Positions 32,201 through 53,839 of a stretch of DNA of 64,000 bases are shown here, piece after piece. The stretch lies in contig NC_072465.1 in the NCBI RefSeq assembly GCF_027596085.1, forward strand, positions 14,064,857-14,128,856. Reading direction: 5' to 3'. The DNA is from Anoplopoma fimbria. Lineage: Eukaryota > Chordata > Actinopteri > Perciformes > Anoplopomatidae. The stretch's first letter is position 1. Every line of letters begins with the position of its first letter. Under the pieces are notes generated by a model. That model worked only from the letters and a program-made list of their open reading frames with translations. It made no database searches and was not told the origin of the DNA. The translations under genes and the position numbers were made by a program.

Positions 32201-34937
32201 AGGAGAGTTTTTTTGGTTTGGGGAGCTCAGAATCACATCCCTGCTTTTTGCAGATGATGTGGTTCTGTTGGCTTCTTCAGAACGACGTGACCTTCAGCAC
32301 ACTTATTCACGAGTTAGGGTAAAATGGAACGGGAGATGGACAGGCGGTTCGGTGCAGCGTCAGCAGTGATGCGGGTGTTGTACCGGACCGTTTTGGTGAA
32401 GAAGGAGCTGAGCCGTAAGGCAAAGCTCTTGATTTCCCAGTCCATCTACGTTCCAACCCTCACCTATGGTCATGAGCTTTGGGTAGTGACCGAAAGAATG
32501 AGATCGCGAATACAAGCGGCCGAAATGAGATTCCTTCGTAGGGTGGCTGGGCTCAGCCTTAGAGATAGGGTGAGGAGCTCAGACATCCGGAGGGAGCTCG
32601 GAGTAGAGCCGCTGCTCCTTTGCGTCGAAAGGGGCCGGTTGATGTGGTTCGGGCATCTGATCAGGATGCCCCCTGGACGCCTCCCTTTAGAGGTTTTCCA
32701 GGCACGTCCAACTGGTAAGAGGCCCCGGGGTAGACCCAGAACACGCTGGGGGGATTATATATCTCGTCTGGCCTGGGAACGCCTTGGGGTCCCCCAGGAG
32801 GAGCTGGAAAGTGTTGCTGGGGAGAAGGACGTCTGGAGGACCCTCCTTAGCTTGCTGCCCCCGTGACCCGGCCCCGGATAAGCGGAGGAAATGGATGGAT
32901 TTTTCAAGCTTAGTTACAACACTGCAGGTCTAACTCTATCTCTCGCACACAGACAGCACATTTACTTTAAATGAACAGTTATTAAACGAAGTTTACTATA
33001 TTATGGGTCCATACATTTGGTCAACACAAGTCGGTCAGAAGTCCGTTCCGTAGGGCTGATAACACTGCGGGACACGCTGCTCACTAATCGCTCCAATAAC
33101 AGCTGATTCCAGCTGAAGCGGGTTGCCATGCATCACCTGTGTTCCCCTGGGTCCTAAGTTCCTACATGCTTGAACATCTATGTACAAACATTTGTAACAA
33201 ATACCACATTATCCATGTTGAATTAACCTGGTAGTTGATCGGTATCAAGGCTGTTGTTGTTGTTCTCTTCTGGAAAAGGGTCACGTGGTAAGGAGGTGAC
33301 GAATCAGGGAATGACACGTCATAACTGCTAAGAACCAACAATTAGCGAACGCCGGGGCCTACGTCATCATTTTCGGACTTCTTCGTTTTCAGTCATCCAC
33401 ACTATCATGAAAACGCGGCGTTTTCAAACTTATTCGTTTTTGGTGCCCTAAAACGCTGTGTAGTGTGGACGCTCGGTGCAAACGGAGAAAAAGATATGCG
33501 GATTCATTTGAAAACGGGTTAGTGTGGACGTGGCCTTTGGACGTGGCCGACCACTATAAAACAACATTCAACAACCTTAAGCAAACAACTGAATGAGCAA
33601 AGTTTATTTAACGATTACTATCTTGTTGTAAGTTGAAATAGAGTGAAGCGGGAACACAAAGAATCATAATCCTGCAGCTTCAGTTAGATCTTTATCTGAA
33701 CAAAGCACTTATAAAAAGGTCATGGGCGACGTAATTGGAGGATGAGAAAAAAGCATTTCATATTTCAATCATTTAGAAAAACGTAGGAAACAAAGCAGGA
33801 CATTTTTTTTGATTTGCAGTCTAAAATAAATGAAAAGGTTGGCAGAAACTCAAAACACATAAAAGATGTTTGGGTTTTAAAAGGAACATTTAAACATCAT
33901 AATCTGAACAAAATTTTATGACTAAATAAACAATATGATCAATGTAATAGTAACTTTTCAAGATATCTGGGAGGGAAATTTGCACTATTAGGGAGTAAGC
34001 ATCTGTTTGCTCACCAGGTCCAGATGGAATAAGAGCAAATTTTCGCAAACTTTTCTGGGATGAAATCGAAATATTACCAAAAACTTTATGAATTAACCAA
34101 AAGGAACGGAGAAAAAAAACCAATGAAACAAGGCCTAATCAATATGAATACCTAAACCTTTAAAAGACAAAAGACTTTCAAGCAATTTAAGCAGTATTAC
34201 ACTTTTAAATTATTATAGTGTAATTAGATTTTCAAAACAGTCTTGGCAACAAGATCAAAACTATGAATTTCAGAAGTTAGTTGAGTTTAGAACTGGCACA
34301 ACAAGGTCCAGAACTACGCAGATATAATTATGGATGGATCTTCCTTTGTTAAACACTGCCAGTCAGTATTGAGGATTATGGTTTTATGCTATTATTGGAT
34401 TTCCCACAAGTATTTGACTCAGTTGAAGATAAGTTTTATTTTTGACACTTTCAAACACTTTGGATTTGGGAACAGGTTTGTCGACATGTTTGCTTTGATA
34501 CATACAGAAATGATAAGATAAGATAAGATAATCCTTTATTAGTCCCGCAGCGGGGAAATTTGCAAGTAACTAGTTTAATACTATGTCCTATAAGTAGTTG
34601 ATGTACTTAGGAGGTGTGATTGTTTTGAGGAGGATTCATTACTAGAATTGTGCGAGATTGAGTTTATCAGTGTTCTATGTGCTATGAATAAACACAACTT
34701 ATACGCGGTACCTGTATGATGAGGGTGCCTCAGGTTGAACAGAGCAGACCTCTCCTTCTTCCACACTTGGCTCTCTTCCTCGAGCTCGTGCTGGTGCTCG
34801 TGGGGTTTCTCGAGGCTGCTGGCCTGCGGTGCTGACTGCGTCCTCTCAAAACACACCTCCCGCAGAAACACGTACAGGGTGAAGGTTCCCACCACGAACC
34901 CCACGCAGAAGGAGACTCTGGATCCGAGGGCCTTCAT
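26266..34937 (-). CDS. c1galt1: Core 1 beta-1,3-galactosyltransferase (T-synthase)
   Basis: C1GALT1 adds galactose to GalNAc-Ser/Thr in the Golgi to make core 1 (T antigen) O-glycans. Exons from the start: 34712-34937, 27620-28284, 26266-26577, giving 400 aa (human 363). Residues 1-7 are cytosolic and about 8-26 form the single membrane anchor (type II), followed by a polar stem. The catalytic domain starts near [23 protein letters not shown] (Asp171-173) is the metal-binding DxD motif. [21 protein letters not shown] and GDSRDT are family motifs, and [16 protein letters not shown] opens the last exon. The C-terminal tail of about 45 polar residues rich in Lys, Asp, Gly and Pro is longer than in human. 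Exon 2 ends GAG|GCAAGT, a GC rather than GT donor, and only this site keeps the reading frame. Intron 1 (28285-34711) is full of mobile elements. Confidence 0.95.
29027..29270 (+). mobile_element. tRNA-derived SINE, family B, 3'-truncated
   Basis: The head GGGGGCTGCACGGCGGTG runs into an A-box-like GTGTAGTGGTTAGCACTG and a B-box GGTTCAATTCC (29078-29088). The body matches the SINE at 20578-20941 in opposite orientation. It ends abruptly at about 29270, without the LINE-like ATGGATGG tail. It lies in c1galt1 intron 1 against the direction of the gene. Confidence 0.88.
29930..30370. repeat. Probable interspersed repeat with a 17-bp hairpin
   Basis: The stretch around GAAGCCAATGAGGAAGTGTC resembles a dispersed fish repeat. 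At 30089-30126 there is a perfect inverted repeat: 17-base arms starting CCTCAATCATTTTAAAC, with the 4-base loop ATGA. I did not find outer terminal repeats, so the limits are approximate. Confidence 0.5.
30853..32898 (+). mobile_element. RTE-like LINE, 5'-truncated, inserted into the DNA transposon
   Basis: It is flanked by an 11-base duplication, ATTTTTCAAGC, at 30842-30852 and 32899-32909. Reverse-transcriptase pieces are readable on the plus strand: [20 protein letters not shown] (near 31740-31800), [19 protein letters not shown] (31945-32000), [20 protein letters not shown] (32133-32195). The C-terminal domain at 32324-32866 includes [14 protein letters not shown] and [20 protein letters not shown]. 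It ends CCCCGGATAAGCGG and then ATGGATGG, as expected for RTE-type elements. Compared with related elements the part between the FADD-like motif (about 32250) and 32324 is missing, with frame shifts elsewhere. The copy is dead. The clade call is from memory. Confidence 0.88.
31278..31637. mobile_element. hAT-type non-autonomous element (MITE) inside the LINE
   Basis: A 360-base element with perfect 11-base terminal inverted repeats, TAGGGCTGTAA (31278-31288) and TTACAGCCCTA (31627-31637). An 8-base target duplication, CTGGACAG, flanks it at 31270-31277 and 31638-31645. An 8-bp duplication and TAGGG-type ends are typical of hAT elements. The interior is AT-rich with TAGTCGA-like subterminal motifs at both ends and no transposase. 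It interrupts the LINE reverse transcriptase frame. Confidence 0.93.
33800..34525 (+). pseudogene. Decayed L1-like reverse transcriptase relic
   Basis: On the plus strand, interrupted by stops and frame shifts, one can read [19 protein letters not shown] near 34010-34065. This matches the PGPDG...FYK.FW block of L1-type reverse transcriptases. A piece ending [24 protein letters not shown] lies near 34440-34515, matching the LxFFGFG...WI.LLY block. No intact domain remains. It lies in c1galt1 intron 1, antisense to the gene. Confidence 0.7.
34508..34566. repeat. (GATAA)n tract and LINE-like tail
   Basis: Four GATAA units are followed by ATCCTTTATTAGTCCCGCAG and GGGGAAATT, a motif that occurs at the ends of many fish interspersed repeats. 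It directly follows the L1-like relic and may or may not belong to it. Confidence 0.6.
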
Positions 34938-35720
34938 GCTGGACCCCGCTGTCTCACCGTCAGCGGTTCAACGTGGCTGCTGCTGCTGAATAAGACAGTG
35001 GAGGACACGACATGGACACACGGTCTCGCTACAGGCAGTCTCGAGCTGTGAACTTCGTGTCTCCTCGCTTCAGTAAGCGAGAGGTCAGGATGACAAACAA
35101 CGGAGTGAACACCGTCACTCCCAGTTAAAGGTCACCAGCAGTGGCGCGTGCACCATCGCAGCTGGGTTATCCCACTTCATTTCAAAAGGGACACGTCAAC
35201 TGTGTGGAGGAGACAGCTGAGCCAGTTTGGACCAATATGTCTCCCAACCCCCCCAACGATAACTCAGCTCAGCTAGCGTCACGAAGACGGTACTAACCGT
35301 TACCTAGGCGAAGCTGCGAGCGAGCTAACGTTTACCGGAACGCCAGCTGAACAAAACCCATGTAACGGCAGTCATAACCGTCCTCTGCTGGCCGTTGGTG
35401 TGTTCGCTGACCGTTGGCGGATCGCTGCTAACGTTCACGTCAGTGCTAAGTTAGCATTCCTTCCTGTCGAGTCGACTAACGGAAACGTTAGTTTTTCAGC
35501 GGATCGTCCCAGCAGTTGAATAACTGTTGACTGGACTAAGCTCCGTAGTTTAATCAGAATAACGTTTTGTTGCAGATAAAAACATAATGTTTCAACGCGC
35601 TGCATGAACTACTTCTAACTTATCTGGGTGCAGTTCTCCGTCCAGAACAAACAGCGTTTTCCGGTCAAGTCGGGTTGTTTCAAAAGAAAAGCACAGGCGC
35701 GTCTTTCTGTAAATAACCAT
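34938..35720 (-). promoter_or_regulatory. c1galt1 promoter region, CpG-rich
   Basis: Sequence immediately upstream of the c1galt1 start codon is clearly richer in CG dinucleotides than the surrounding DNA, for example around 35270-35350 and 35440-35480. It lacks an obvious TATA box. This is consistent with a broad housekeeping promoter on the minus strand. The transcription start cannot be placed. Confidence 0.55.
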
Positions 35721-37193
35721 ACAGGTGCGATCACTTACCAAACGTTTTTGTTAGTTTTAATCCTAGATGAAAGGTATGCGGTTATAAACAGGTCCGGTTA
35801 ACTCTGGGTTTTTCATCGCATTGTTAAACAGGCTCAATATCAGATAAGACCATTGAGGCTGCATAACAGGGGCAATTTACATTCTTTGAGAAGATAAATC
35901 CTGTTGACCAAAAACCCCACATGCCCTCACATCCTGAAGCATTTCTTTCCTGCTTTCTTATCTGATCTTTAGCCGCTGGATACTGGCTTCTTTCGGAACA
36001 AATGCCTAATACGTGTGTCTGAAAAAGTTTGTATGTGACTTAGTTCCCCAGTGAAAATGAAGTTTCAAATACAAGATTGCACAGTCACAAGTTTGAACAC
36101 ATTTACTCAGGTAACTCGAGTCTAACTTAATTTGTGCTATTATACATCAAATCAATTGAAAAACATATTCACAAAGAATTATGTACAAGTTGAGTTCCAA
36201 GTTGTCAGTTATTCACAAGTTATACAAATTCAGCCCTTAAATACACCTCTGAAGGATCTTTAGAAAAGTTGTGTGTGGATTCATTATCTGTGTTCACTGA
36301 ATCTGATTGATATTGTAGCGTTCTTTCTTTTCCTTTGCAAAATTATGGTAAATATCATTCTTGTCAGAAATTAGTACAAGTTAAAAAAGAACAAACTTAA
36401 AAGATGTAACTTCCTAAACTTAAGTAATATTCTTTTGGATTCATTTAAAAGCACAACAACCCAAAAGAAACTGACATTTTTGTGAAACAATGTTAGAATT
36501 CCGAGTTTACACAAACTTTTTCTAAATATATAAAGTGCCACAGCTTGTGTACAAACACTTCCGTAACCTACAATTGTGTTTAATCTAATCACCAAATGCA
36601 GCAACAGGAAGTTCCAACGACAAGTGGGAACTGAAATGTGAACCCTCAAACTATTTTAAATCCAGTATTTGTCCTTTGTTATTCATGTACAGACAAAATC
36701 ATACTTTTGAGTAAACAGTCAATTAAACAACCTGTTCAAACACTCCTCCAGTTCGTTGAGGCATGCACAATATCCTCCAGCTGTCTTTTAAATGTAAGGG
36801 ATTCTTTGTCAATAGCAACATATAACACAAAAGCAAGTAATAATTCAACGTTGGACACAGTGCTGCTGACAACTTCAGGACTAGATGCAAATATTCAGTT
36901 GAAGTCACTAAAAAAAAAAATGGTACCATCTTTCAAAACTGAATCCCATCAAAAAGTGGAAAATGCATAACTTTATTCAACTGAACAGTACAGCTGAGAT
37001 GTTGCATTCTCATCGTGCAACATGTAACTTGTGCCTACTCCAGACACGTATTGCCTATTCAAGACACACAGACACATTTTCTGAATGTGCAAACAGGTGA
37101 GTAGATATTATCCACCAGGTTTAATAGCAGTAATTGAATAATTGGGGCTCTCTCCACAGGAGTTCACCATCACAACAGGTGCACTGAACGAGC
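35721..37193. other. Intergenic DNA between c1galt1 and os9
   Basis: Mostly AT-rich with no gene supported. TTTATT at 36972-36977, which is AATAAA on the minus strand, lies 217 bases below the os9 stop and is the likely os9 polyadenylation signal. Open frames on both strands near 36370-36970 are overlapping chance readings. Confidence 0.6.
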
Positions 37194-47613
<10,420 letters not shown>

Positions 47614-47770
47614 GATTGACTCTCTCCTCATGACAGCAACACAACACAGAACGCCTGACATGGTGGCTGCTGATTGGTCGATGCGAGGAGCGCTGCTCTC
47701 TCATTGGCTAATTTGTTGTGCCTGTAAACGGTCTTACAGTTCTGGGGTGAATTAGTTTACAACAACGGCA
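47614..47770 (-). promoter_or_regulatory. os9 promoter with CCAAT boxes and an ERSE-like site
   Basis: On the minus strand, CCAAT motifs occur at 47673-47677 and about 47703-47707. The first is followed by nine bases and then CCATG (47659-47663). The ER stress response element is CCAAT-N9-CCACG, so this is a one-mismatch version at the right spacing. OS-9 is known to be induced by the unfolded protein response. The position supports a transcription start between here and the ATG at 47613. Confidence 0.5.
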
Positions 47771-48212
47771 CAATGTGAATGGGCGGAGCCTCTAGCTTTG
47801 TGACATAAATAAAATACAACACATTTTTAAGCAACGCACATGTCAACGTTTGTCCTTCCATATAATATACTCACATTGGTACAGGCATGGACATCATTTG
47901 GGCTCAAGCTACAGACTGTGGCTCAAGCCAATTTGGACAAAATACAATCATGCGGAATATATTTTCTTATTTGGTAACACCACTCTAGTGTTTTCTAAGA
48001 TTTATAAAGATTTTACAAATATAACTATAAACGTTTCCCCCCACACATTCCGCACCCAGAAAGGTGAACTGCAACTGTGTGCTGCAGCTACCTATGTCAA
48101 TATTGATCATTTAATTTGCATGATAAAGCCAGTATGGAGGTATAGCAGACACAGGACGACGACACAAACATATGCACAGACCCCGCACCCACCCATCTAC
48201 ACACACACACAC

Positions 48213-48246
<34 letters not shown>

Positions 48247-48296
48247 ACATGATTGGTGAGTAATGTTTATGAGCAGGTGCAGTTGTTGACTGCGGT
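47771..48296. other. Flank between os9 promoter and the inverted-repeat element
   Basis: No gene is supported. A purine-pyrimidine alternating tract (CA then GCGC) lies at 48199-48249 and could adopt Z-DNA. A 137-codon frame on the plus strand runs into this tract and has no recognisable motif. Confidence 0.6.
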
Positions 48297-49054
48297 CTAG
48301 CCGCCGCTGTATTCGGAGTGTGCGATTGCTCCAATACTTACGGTAATGCAATGGCATATATATCAGCCTTTTTCTTCAACTTTGATGTGGGATAAAAACA
48401 CTTTCTTCCATGAGTAGGTTATGAATCTAATATTCTTGGACAGAATAATTCTTGGAATGATTGCAGAAATACTATGAAATATTTTTACCGTGTACTTTTT
48501 GAGTCATCCAAAATCGAAATCCCCCCACAGAACAAGAATATGCCATTTTGGCAAACTTTGATGTTGAATAAAAACACTTTCTTCCATAAGTAGTTTACGA
48601 GTCTTATATATATTGAATAAGTACTTCCTAAACTATATGCACAAATACTATGAAGTACTTTTACTGTGTACTTCTTGAGTAATCCAAGGTCAAAGTCTCT
48701 TCAGGGAACTAAGATTCAGCATTTTCCTCAAACTTTGACATTGAATAAAAACCCGTTCTTCCATAATATATTATGAAGTACTTTTACTGTGTACTTTTTG
48801 AGTAATCCAAGGTCAAAGTATCTTACAGTGACCAATATTCAGCATTTTCTTCTAACTTTGATGTGGTATTAAAACACTTTCTTCCATAAGTAGTTTATGA
48901 CTCTTATATATTCTGAATAAGCACTTCCTAAGCTATATGCACACATATTATGAAGTACTTTTACTGTGTACGTTTTGAGTAATCCAAGGTCAAAGTCTTT
49001 TCAGGAGACCAAGATTCAGCATTTTCTTCCAACTTTGATGTGGTATGAAAACAC

Positions 49055-49209
<155 letters not shown>

Positions 49210-49211
49210 GT

Positions 49212-50460
49212 CTGACCACATGGCCGAGGTTGGTGGAATTTGGTTTTGGTACAGCATTGTGGATTAGCCCATTACAGCAGTGTAAGAACATCTAAACACA
49301 CACATCAACATTACATTAGACAGATGACACACAACAGACATTATCCACATATAACCACAAGACAAAAATTCACAGTACAAGATAATACAAAGTTATTAAA
49401 CCCAGTTTATCTATCAGGGTTAGTTAGAAGTGTTCAGAGTTCTTATTGCAGCTGGTTTTAAAATGCAATAATTTGGCAGGCAGGGACCTACAGCGTCAGC
49501 TGGAAGAGGCGATGGGCAGAGTGAGAACGGTCATAGATTGTTTTTTCTTTTATACAGACAGAAATGACAGCCCCTCCTGCAAATAGGAGGTCAAATTTTG
49601 TGCAAATTGAAGTGGACTTAGCTAACAATACAATGAGTTGAAAAGTCTGTTGAAAGGTGTCCTACTGGGTTTAACCAGTTCAAAATCCATAATACATAAT
49701 ATACAAGTGGTTCGAGTGTGTGGAGTTCTAATGTGATGATTGATGATATTGTTGATGAGGAAGTGGCCTATATGACAGGAAATGTGTCAAATACAGTTTA
49801 TTCAAATGTTGCTTTCTGTGTTTCCGGCAGACGAAGGACTGGTGGACATATGAGTTCTGCCATGGTCTGCATATCAGACAGTACCACCTTGAAGGTAAGG
49901 ATTTACATCCCTGTTTTTTATCTTTGTTTTTCATGACAATCGCTTGATGACGTATGTTGTTCGTCTCTCCTCAGACACAGAAATCAAAGGGGACATTCTC
50001 TTCCTCGGTCATTATGAATCTGAATTTGATTGGAGCAATGAAACAGCCAAGGTAAAGTGGCCTCCATGTTGTGGTTGAAGTTGTCTTTTTTATCATTGCT
50101 GATTAAGCATTCCAACAATTGTTCTTCTAAGCTTTAATCTTCTTCTTATATTTCTTCCATACGTTTTTTGTTCTGCATACTTCTGCATACTTTCAGCTAC
50201 AGAAACCGTTCAACTATCAACAATTATTCAGCTCTTCCAGGACATGGGTGTTATGACGTTTCTCATTTTTATCTCTTATGCTTTTTTAAATATTAAGCAA
50301 TATTCATATTTTTCATATAATGGTTCCCTATGGGGAAATCCTCAAATCTTCTCAAACTTCTTCAACTTTGAAAGCTTTCTGTTTCCCCCATGCCTTCAGC
50401 TAGAGACACCATTTGAGCTCTCAAATGTTCACAAAACCTTGAACTACTATGATTCAGCTT
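49212..50460 (+). pseudogene. Reversed duplicate of os9 exons 3-4 and flanking introns
   Basis: Positions 49212-50460 are the inverse of 46402-45166 with only scattered substitutions and one small insertion near 50426 (ATGTTCAC). The exon 3 copy (49831-49894) and exon 4 copy (49975-50051) keep their length, reading frame and both splice sites. They encode TKDWWTYEFCHGLHIRQYHL and the following IKGDILFLGHYESEFDW piece of the lectin domain. There is no signal peptide, start or remaining domain, so it cannot make OS-9. It lies upstream of the os9 promoter and points toward b4galnt1. Confidence 0.95.
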
Positions 50461-51164
50461 TTTAATATCTTGTACAGTTTTTTGAATAATCACACTTATG
50501 TTTTATGCTGTCTGTCCCAAATATATAAGAGTCATAAACTACTTATGGAAGAACGGGTTTTTATTCAATGTCAAAGTTTGAGGAAAATGCTGAACCTTAG
50601 TTCCCTGAAGAGACTTTGACCTTGGATTACTCAAGAAGTACACAGTAAAAGTACTTCATAGTATTTGTGCATATAGTTTAGGAAGTACTTATTCAATATA
50701 TATATAAGAGTCATAAACTACTTATGGAAAAAAGTGTTTTTATACCACATCAAAGTTGGAAGAAAATGCTGAATATTGGTCACTGTAAGATACTTTGACC
50801 TTGGATTACTCAAAAAGTACACAGTAAAAGTACTTCATAGTATTTGTGCATATAGTTTAGGAAGTACTTATTCATTATATATAAGACTCGTAAACTACTT
50901 ATGGAAGAAAGTGTTTTTATTCAACATCAAATGGGGGGGGATTTCGATTTTGGATTACTCAAAAAGTACACAGTAAAAATACTTCATAGTATTTCTGCAA
51001 TCATTCCAAGAAGTATTCTGTCCAAGAATATTAGATTCATAACCTACTCATGGAAGAAAGTGTTTTTATCCCACATCAAAGTTGAAGAAAAAGGCTGATA
51101 TATATTCCATTGCATTACCGTAAGTATTGGAGCAATCGCACACTCCGAATACAGCGGCGGCTAG

Positions 51165-51570
51165 TTTGACCAGGCAAACCTGAGGTGCGGCTGGCTTGAC
51201 CGCAGTAGTTGTTGGAACATATTTTGCAAAATAGCATGCATGCATTTAAAGGAGCCGTGCTTTAGTTCATGTATGAAGTGTGTTATGTGTTTCCATCTCA
51301 TGCCGGAGCTCCGTGATGCCGCTACTTGACCGCTGAGTGTTTTGTTGAGGAGCTGTGTGCTCTCCACCGTGCTGCTGCTGCAAGGGGAGCGTCTGTCCAC
51401 AGCCTGCAGTGCTGTTATCTTCGGTCGCCTGTTTTTCTCCTTGCCACTCCTTTTTTTTTATTCCCATCTAATCCAATTTACATGACCACAGAGGATAACA
51501 TTTATTAAGAGGGACAACCTCTTTGCAGGCGGGAGGTGAAACTGCCTGCACAGTGCGTCTTTGAACTGAG
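51165..51570 (+). promoter_or_regulatory. Likely b4galnt1 promoter and 5' noncoding exon
   Basis: The b4galnt1 ATG is preceded directly by an acceptor (TTTTAG|G), so an upstream noncoding exon must exist. A GC-richer segment at 51300-51570 ends TTTGAACTGAG|GTGAGC, a strong donor, and is the best candidate on the plus strand. The inverted-repeat structure ends only a few hundred bases before it. Signals only; no transcript evidence. Confidence 0.45.
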
Positions 51571-53839
51571 GTGAGCTCCTTTTTCTTCTGATTTACCGGG
51601 AATAATAATAGGCCCATACATCTGTTTTCTGCACGATATTTCTTTTTGGTATCTCCATCTCTGGGTCAACATTTGACGGATTCTCTACCGGGCAAAACAT
51701 GTGATGAAAAGACAGGCGTGAACAATCTCGGAGCCAAATAATTATCGATAAAATGCCTGAAGGAAATATAACCTCATTTTGGAGATGTGATTCAGCATGT
51801 AAGGCATGTAGGCCTAATTGAAACATCAAGCTTTTCTTCCTTGCAGTCTTATTCGCGACAAGGTAGGCTAATATAGGCCTCTCTGAGAGATCGTAGACTG
51901 TTTCATCTGCAGCCATTTGTGCTCGCTGGACAGATGATTACATTACTATGACATGAATCTTATTTTTAAGGATGTAGGCAGCACAGAAGAGTTGTTGATG
52001 CTGAATAAAATTGCGGTGATATAATATTCAGAATCTGAATGAGGCATCTGTCACGCGCATTTGGGAGGGACCCCACAGAGCTCTGTCTATGTATCTAGCA
52101 TGTCCTCAGCTCTCCTTACCCTGTCATAGGCTTATTTTTAGGTTCATTAAAAACAGCAGCACAAATGATACAGTTTCATTCTGATTGGGCCGTGGACATT
52201 TCCACATGACTTCAGATCATATGTTCTCTCTCTTGAACGACCAGGTTACTGTTGTTCTAAGGATGGGTTCACCATAACAGTTACAGCTATAGCACTGGGT
52301 AATCCCATTATTGTTAAAAGAAAAAACAGATGATGATACTTTATTAATAATTCCTTCATATGCTTTAAGTTCACTTTGCATTACAGTATGTCATAACTTT
52401 AGCTGAGAAATAACTCGATATTATCTCCATATCTTGGAGATATAACCATATCATGTCATTGTTTTACAACAATCTGATAATAAATAGTTTTTGACCACTA
52501 AATTGTTCTCAAAAATCAGCATATTTGAAGAGTTCTGTGTTCTGTGATGCATAATTGTGGATTTGTGTGTTTTTATCTTTTTAATGCTTTGGAATATATT
52601 CTACTGTGGCACACAGTTTATGTAGACTTGCAATAGAATTCTGAACCTAAAGGCCTAGTTCTCAAGTGAAGCTTCTCTGTTATTGGATGAACCTTTCAGG
52701 TGTAAAACCTAATTTGTTCGGTACTCAATATCTATTCTCATCTAATTTGGAGAGGAATCACATCTTATTTTATCTCATACAGACAGAACCAGATGCCATG
52801 TGCTACCTAAAGTACCAAATGTCAATATTCTAAGAGTCTACACCTGAAACTAGTGAGTTTGTGAATATGTTATACGGTGTATACATCACTAATAGAACAG
52901 GAAGTCCATTTAAAAGGAACACTATGAGTAACCATTTCCCCTGAGAGATGTTAACGTGCACAGGCCCATGTTGAGCCCCATATTGATTTTTTACTCTTAG
53001 CACAATAAAGATAAATTCGTCTTCCCCCAAACCCGGCAGGATTTCCCCCGGGGGCTGTAAGAGCAGCAAGCGGCTGATGAAGCACCATGTGGACGTGAGA
53101 CAGTGTTTTTATGTACATTATATTTGATTATACATTCGTGGCTTATTTCTTTTTGTTTCCAGATGGGGAAAGTGTTTACTCATTTCTGTAAGTGTCTAGA
53201 TGGTTTCTGGAGATGCAGGTGCCTACAGAAGACGCCCTTTCACTGACTGGATAGAGACAGTTGGGTAAACATTTCTTGATTATTATTGAACACACATTGA
53301 GGGCTGGAAATGATGAGAAGTTAAGGAATTGAAATCCATCCACATCCATTTCTTGTGCACCACGAAGTGTCTCGGCCATTAATGTAACCACATGGTTTCT
53401 TAAGAATGCCGTACAGCTCTGGAGCTAGAGCAGATTTTTTTCAAGTCTGTTCCTATTTATGACTGTGGACAAAAGCCTCAGTCATTCCTCTTTCCTCTCT
53501 TTGTTCCCCAGACAGACAGGGTTTTTGTGCTGAGCTGACGTAGAGGGATAGTTACACAGAAAATAATAATACAAATAATACAAATAATAAACTTTATTTG
53601 TATGTCACCTTTCATACAAGTAAATGCAGCACAATGGAAGGAAGAAAGACAAAAAAAAAATCAGTGGAGGTACTTTGAGACTTATCAAAATCTAAATTGT
53701 CTGTAACTTTGGAAGATATCCTCTTGTTTTGGCTAACTGAGACTTCTGAAGCTCCATATTAGCATCGGCGAAACTTTAAAGTGGATCTCTCTACGCTAAG
53801 TTTGAACAAACATATGTTGCGTTGGTTTTAGGTTTTAGG
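51571..53839. other. Presumed first intron of b4galnt1
   Basis: No coding exon is found. At 53563-53620 an AATAATAAACTTTATTTGTA motif resembles the end of a common fish interspersed repeat. The rest is unremarkable AT-rich sequence. Confidence 0.5.

Larger units (their letters stand above)
30528..33538. mobile_element. DNA transposon with imperfect 30-bp terminal inverted repeats, host of nested insertions
   Basis: The left end begins AAAGGCCACGTCCACATTAA and the right end is its near-perfect inverse, ending GTTAGTGTGGACGTGGCCTTT. The homology continues through CCCGTTTTCA. The element's own sequence (30528-30852 and 32910-33538) contains further GTTTTC/GAAAAC inverted motifs and no transposase frame, so it is non-autonomous. 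A LINE was inserted into it at 30853-32898. No target-site duplication is clear at the outer ends, so the superfamily is undecided. Confidence 0.8.
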
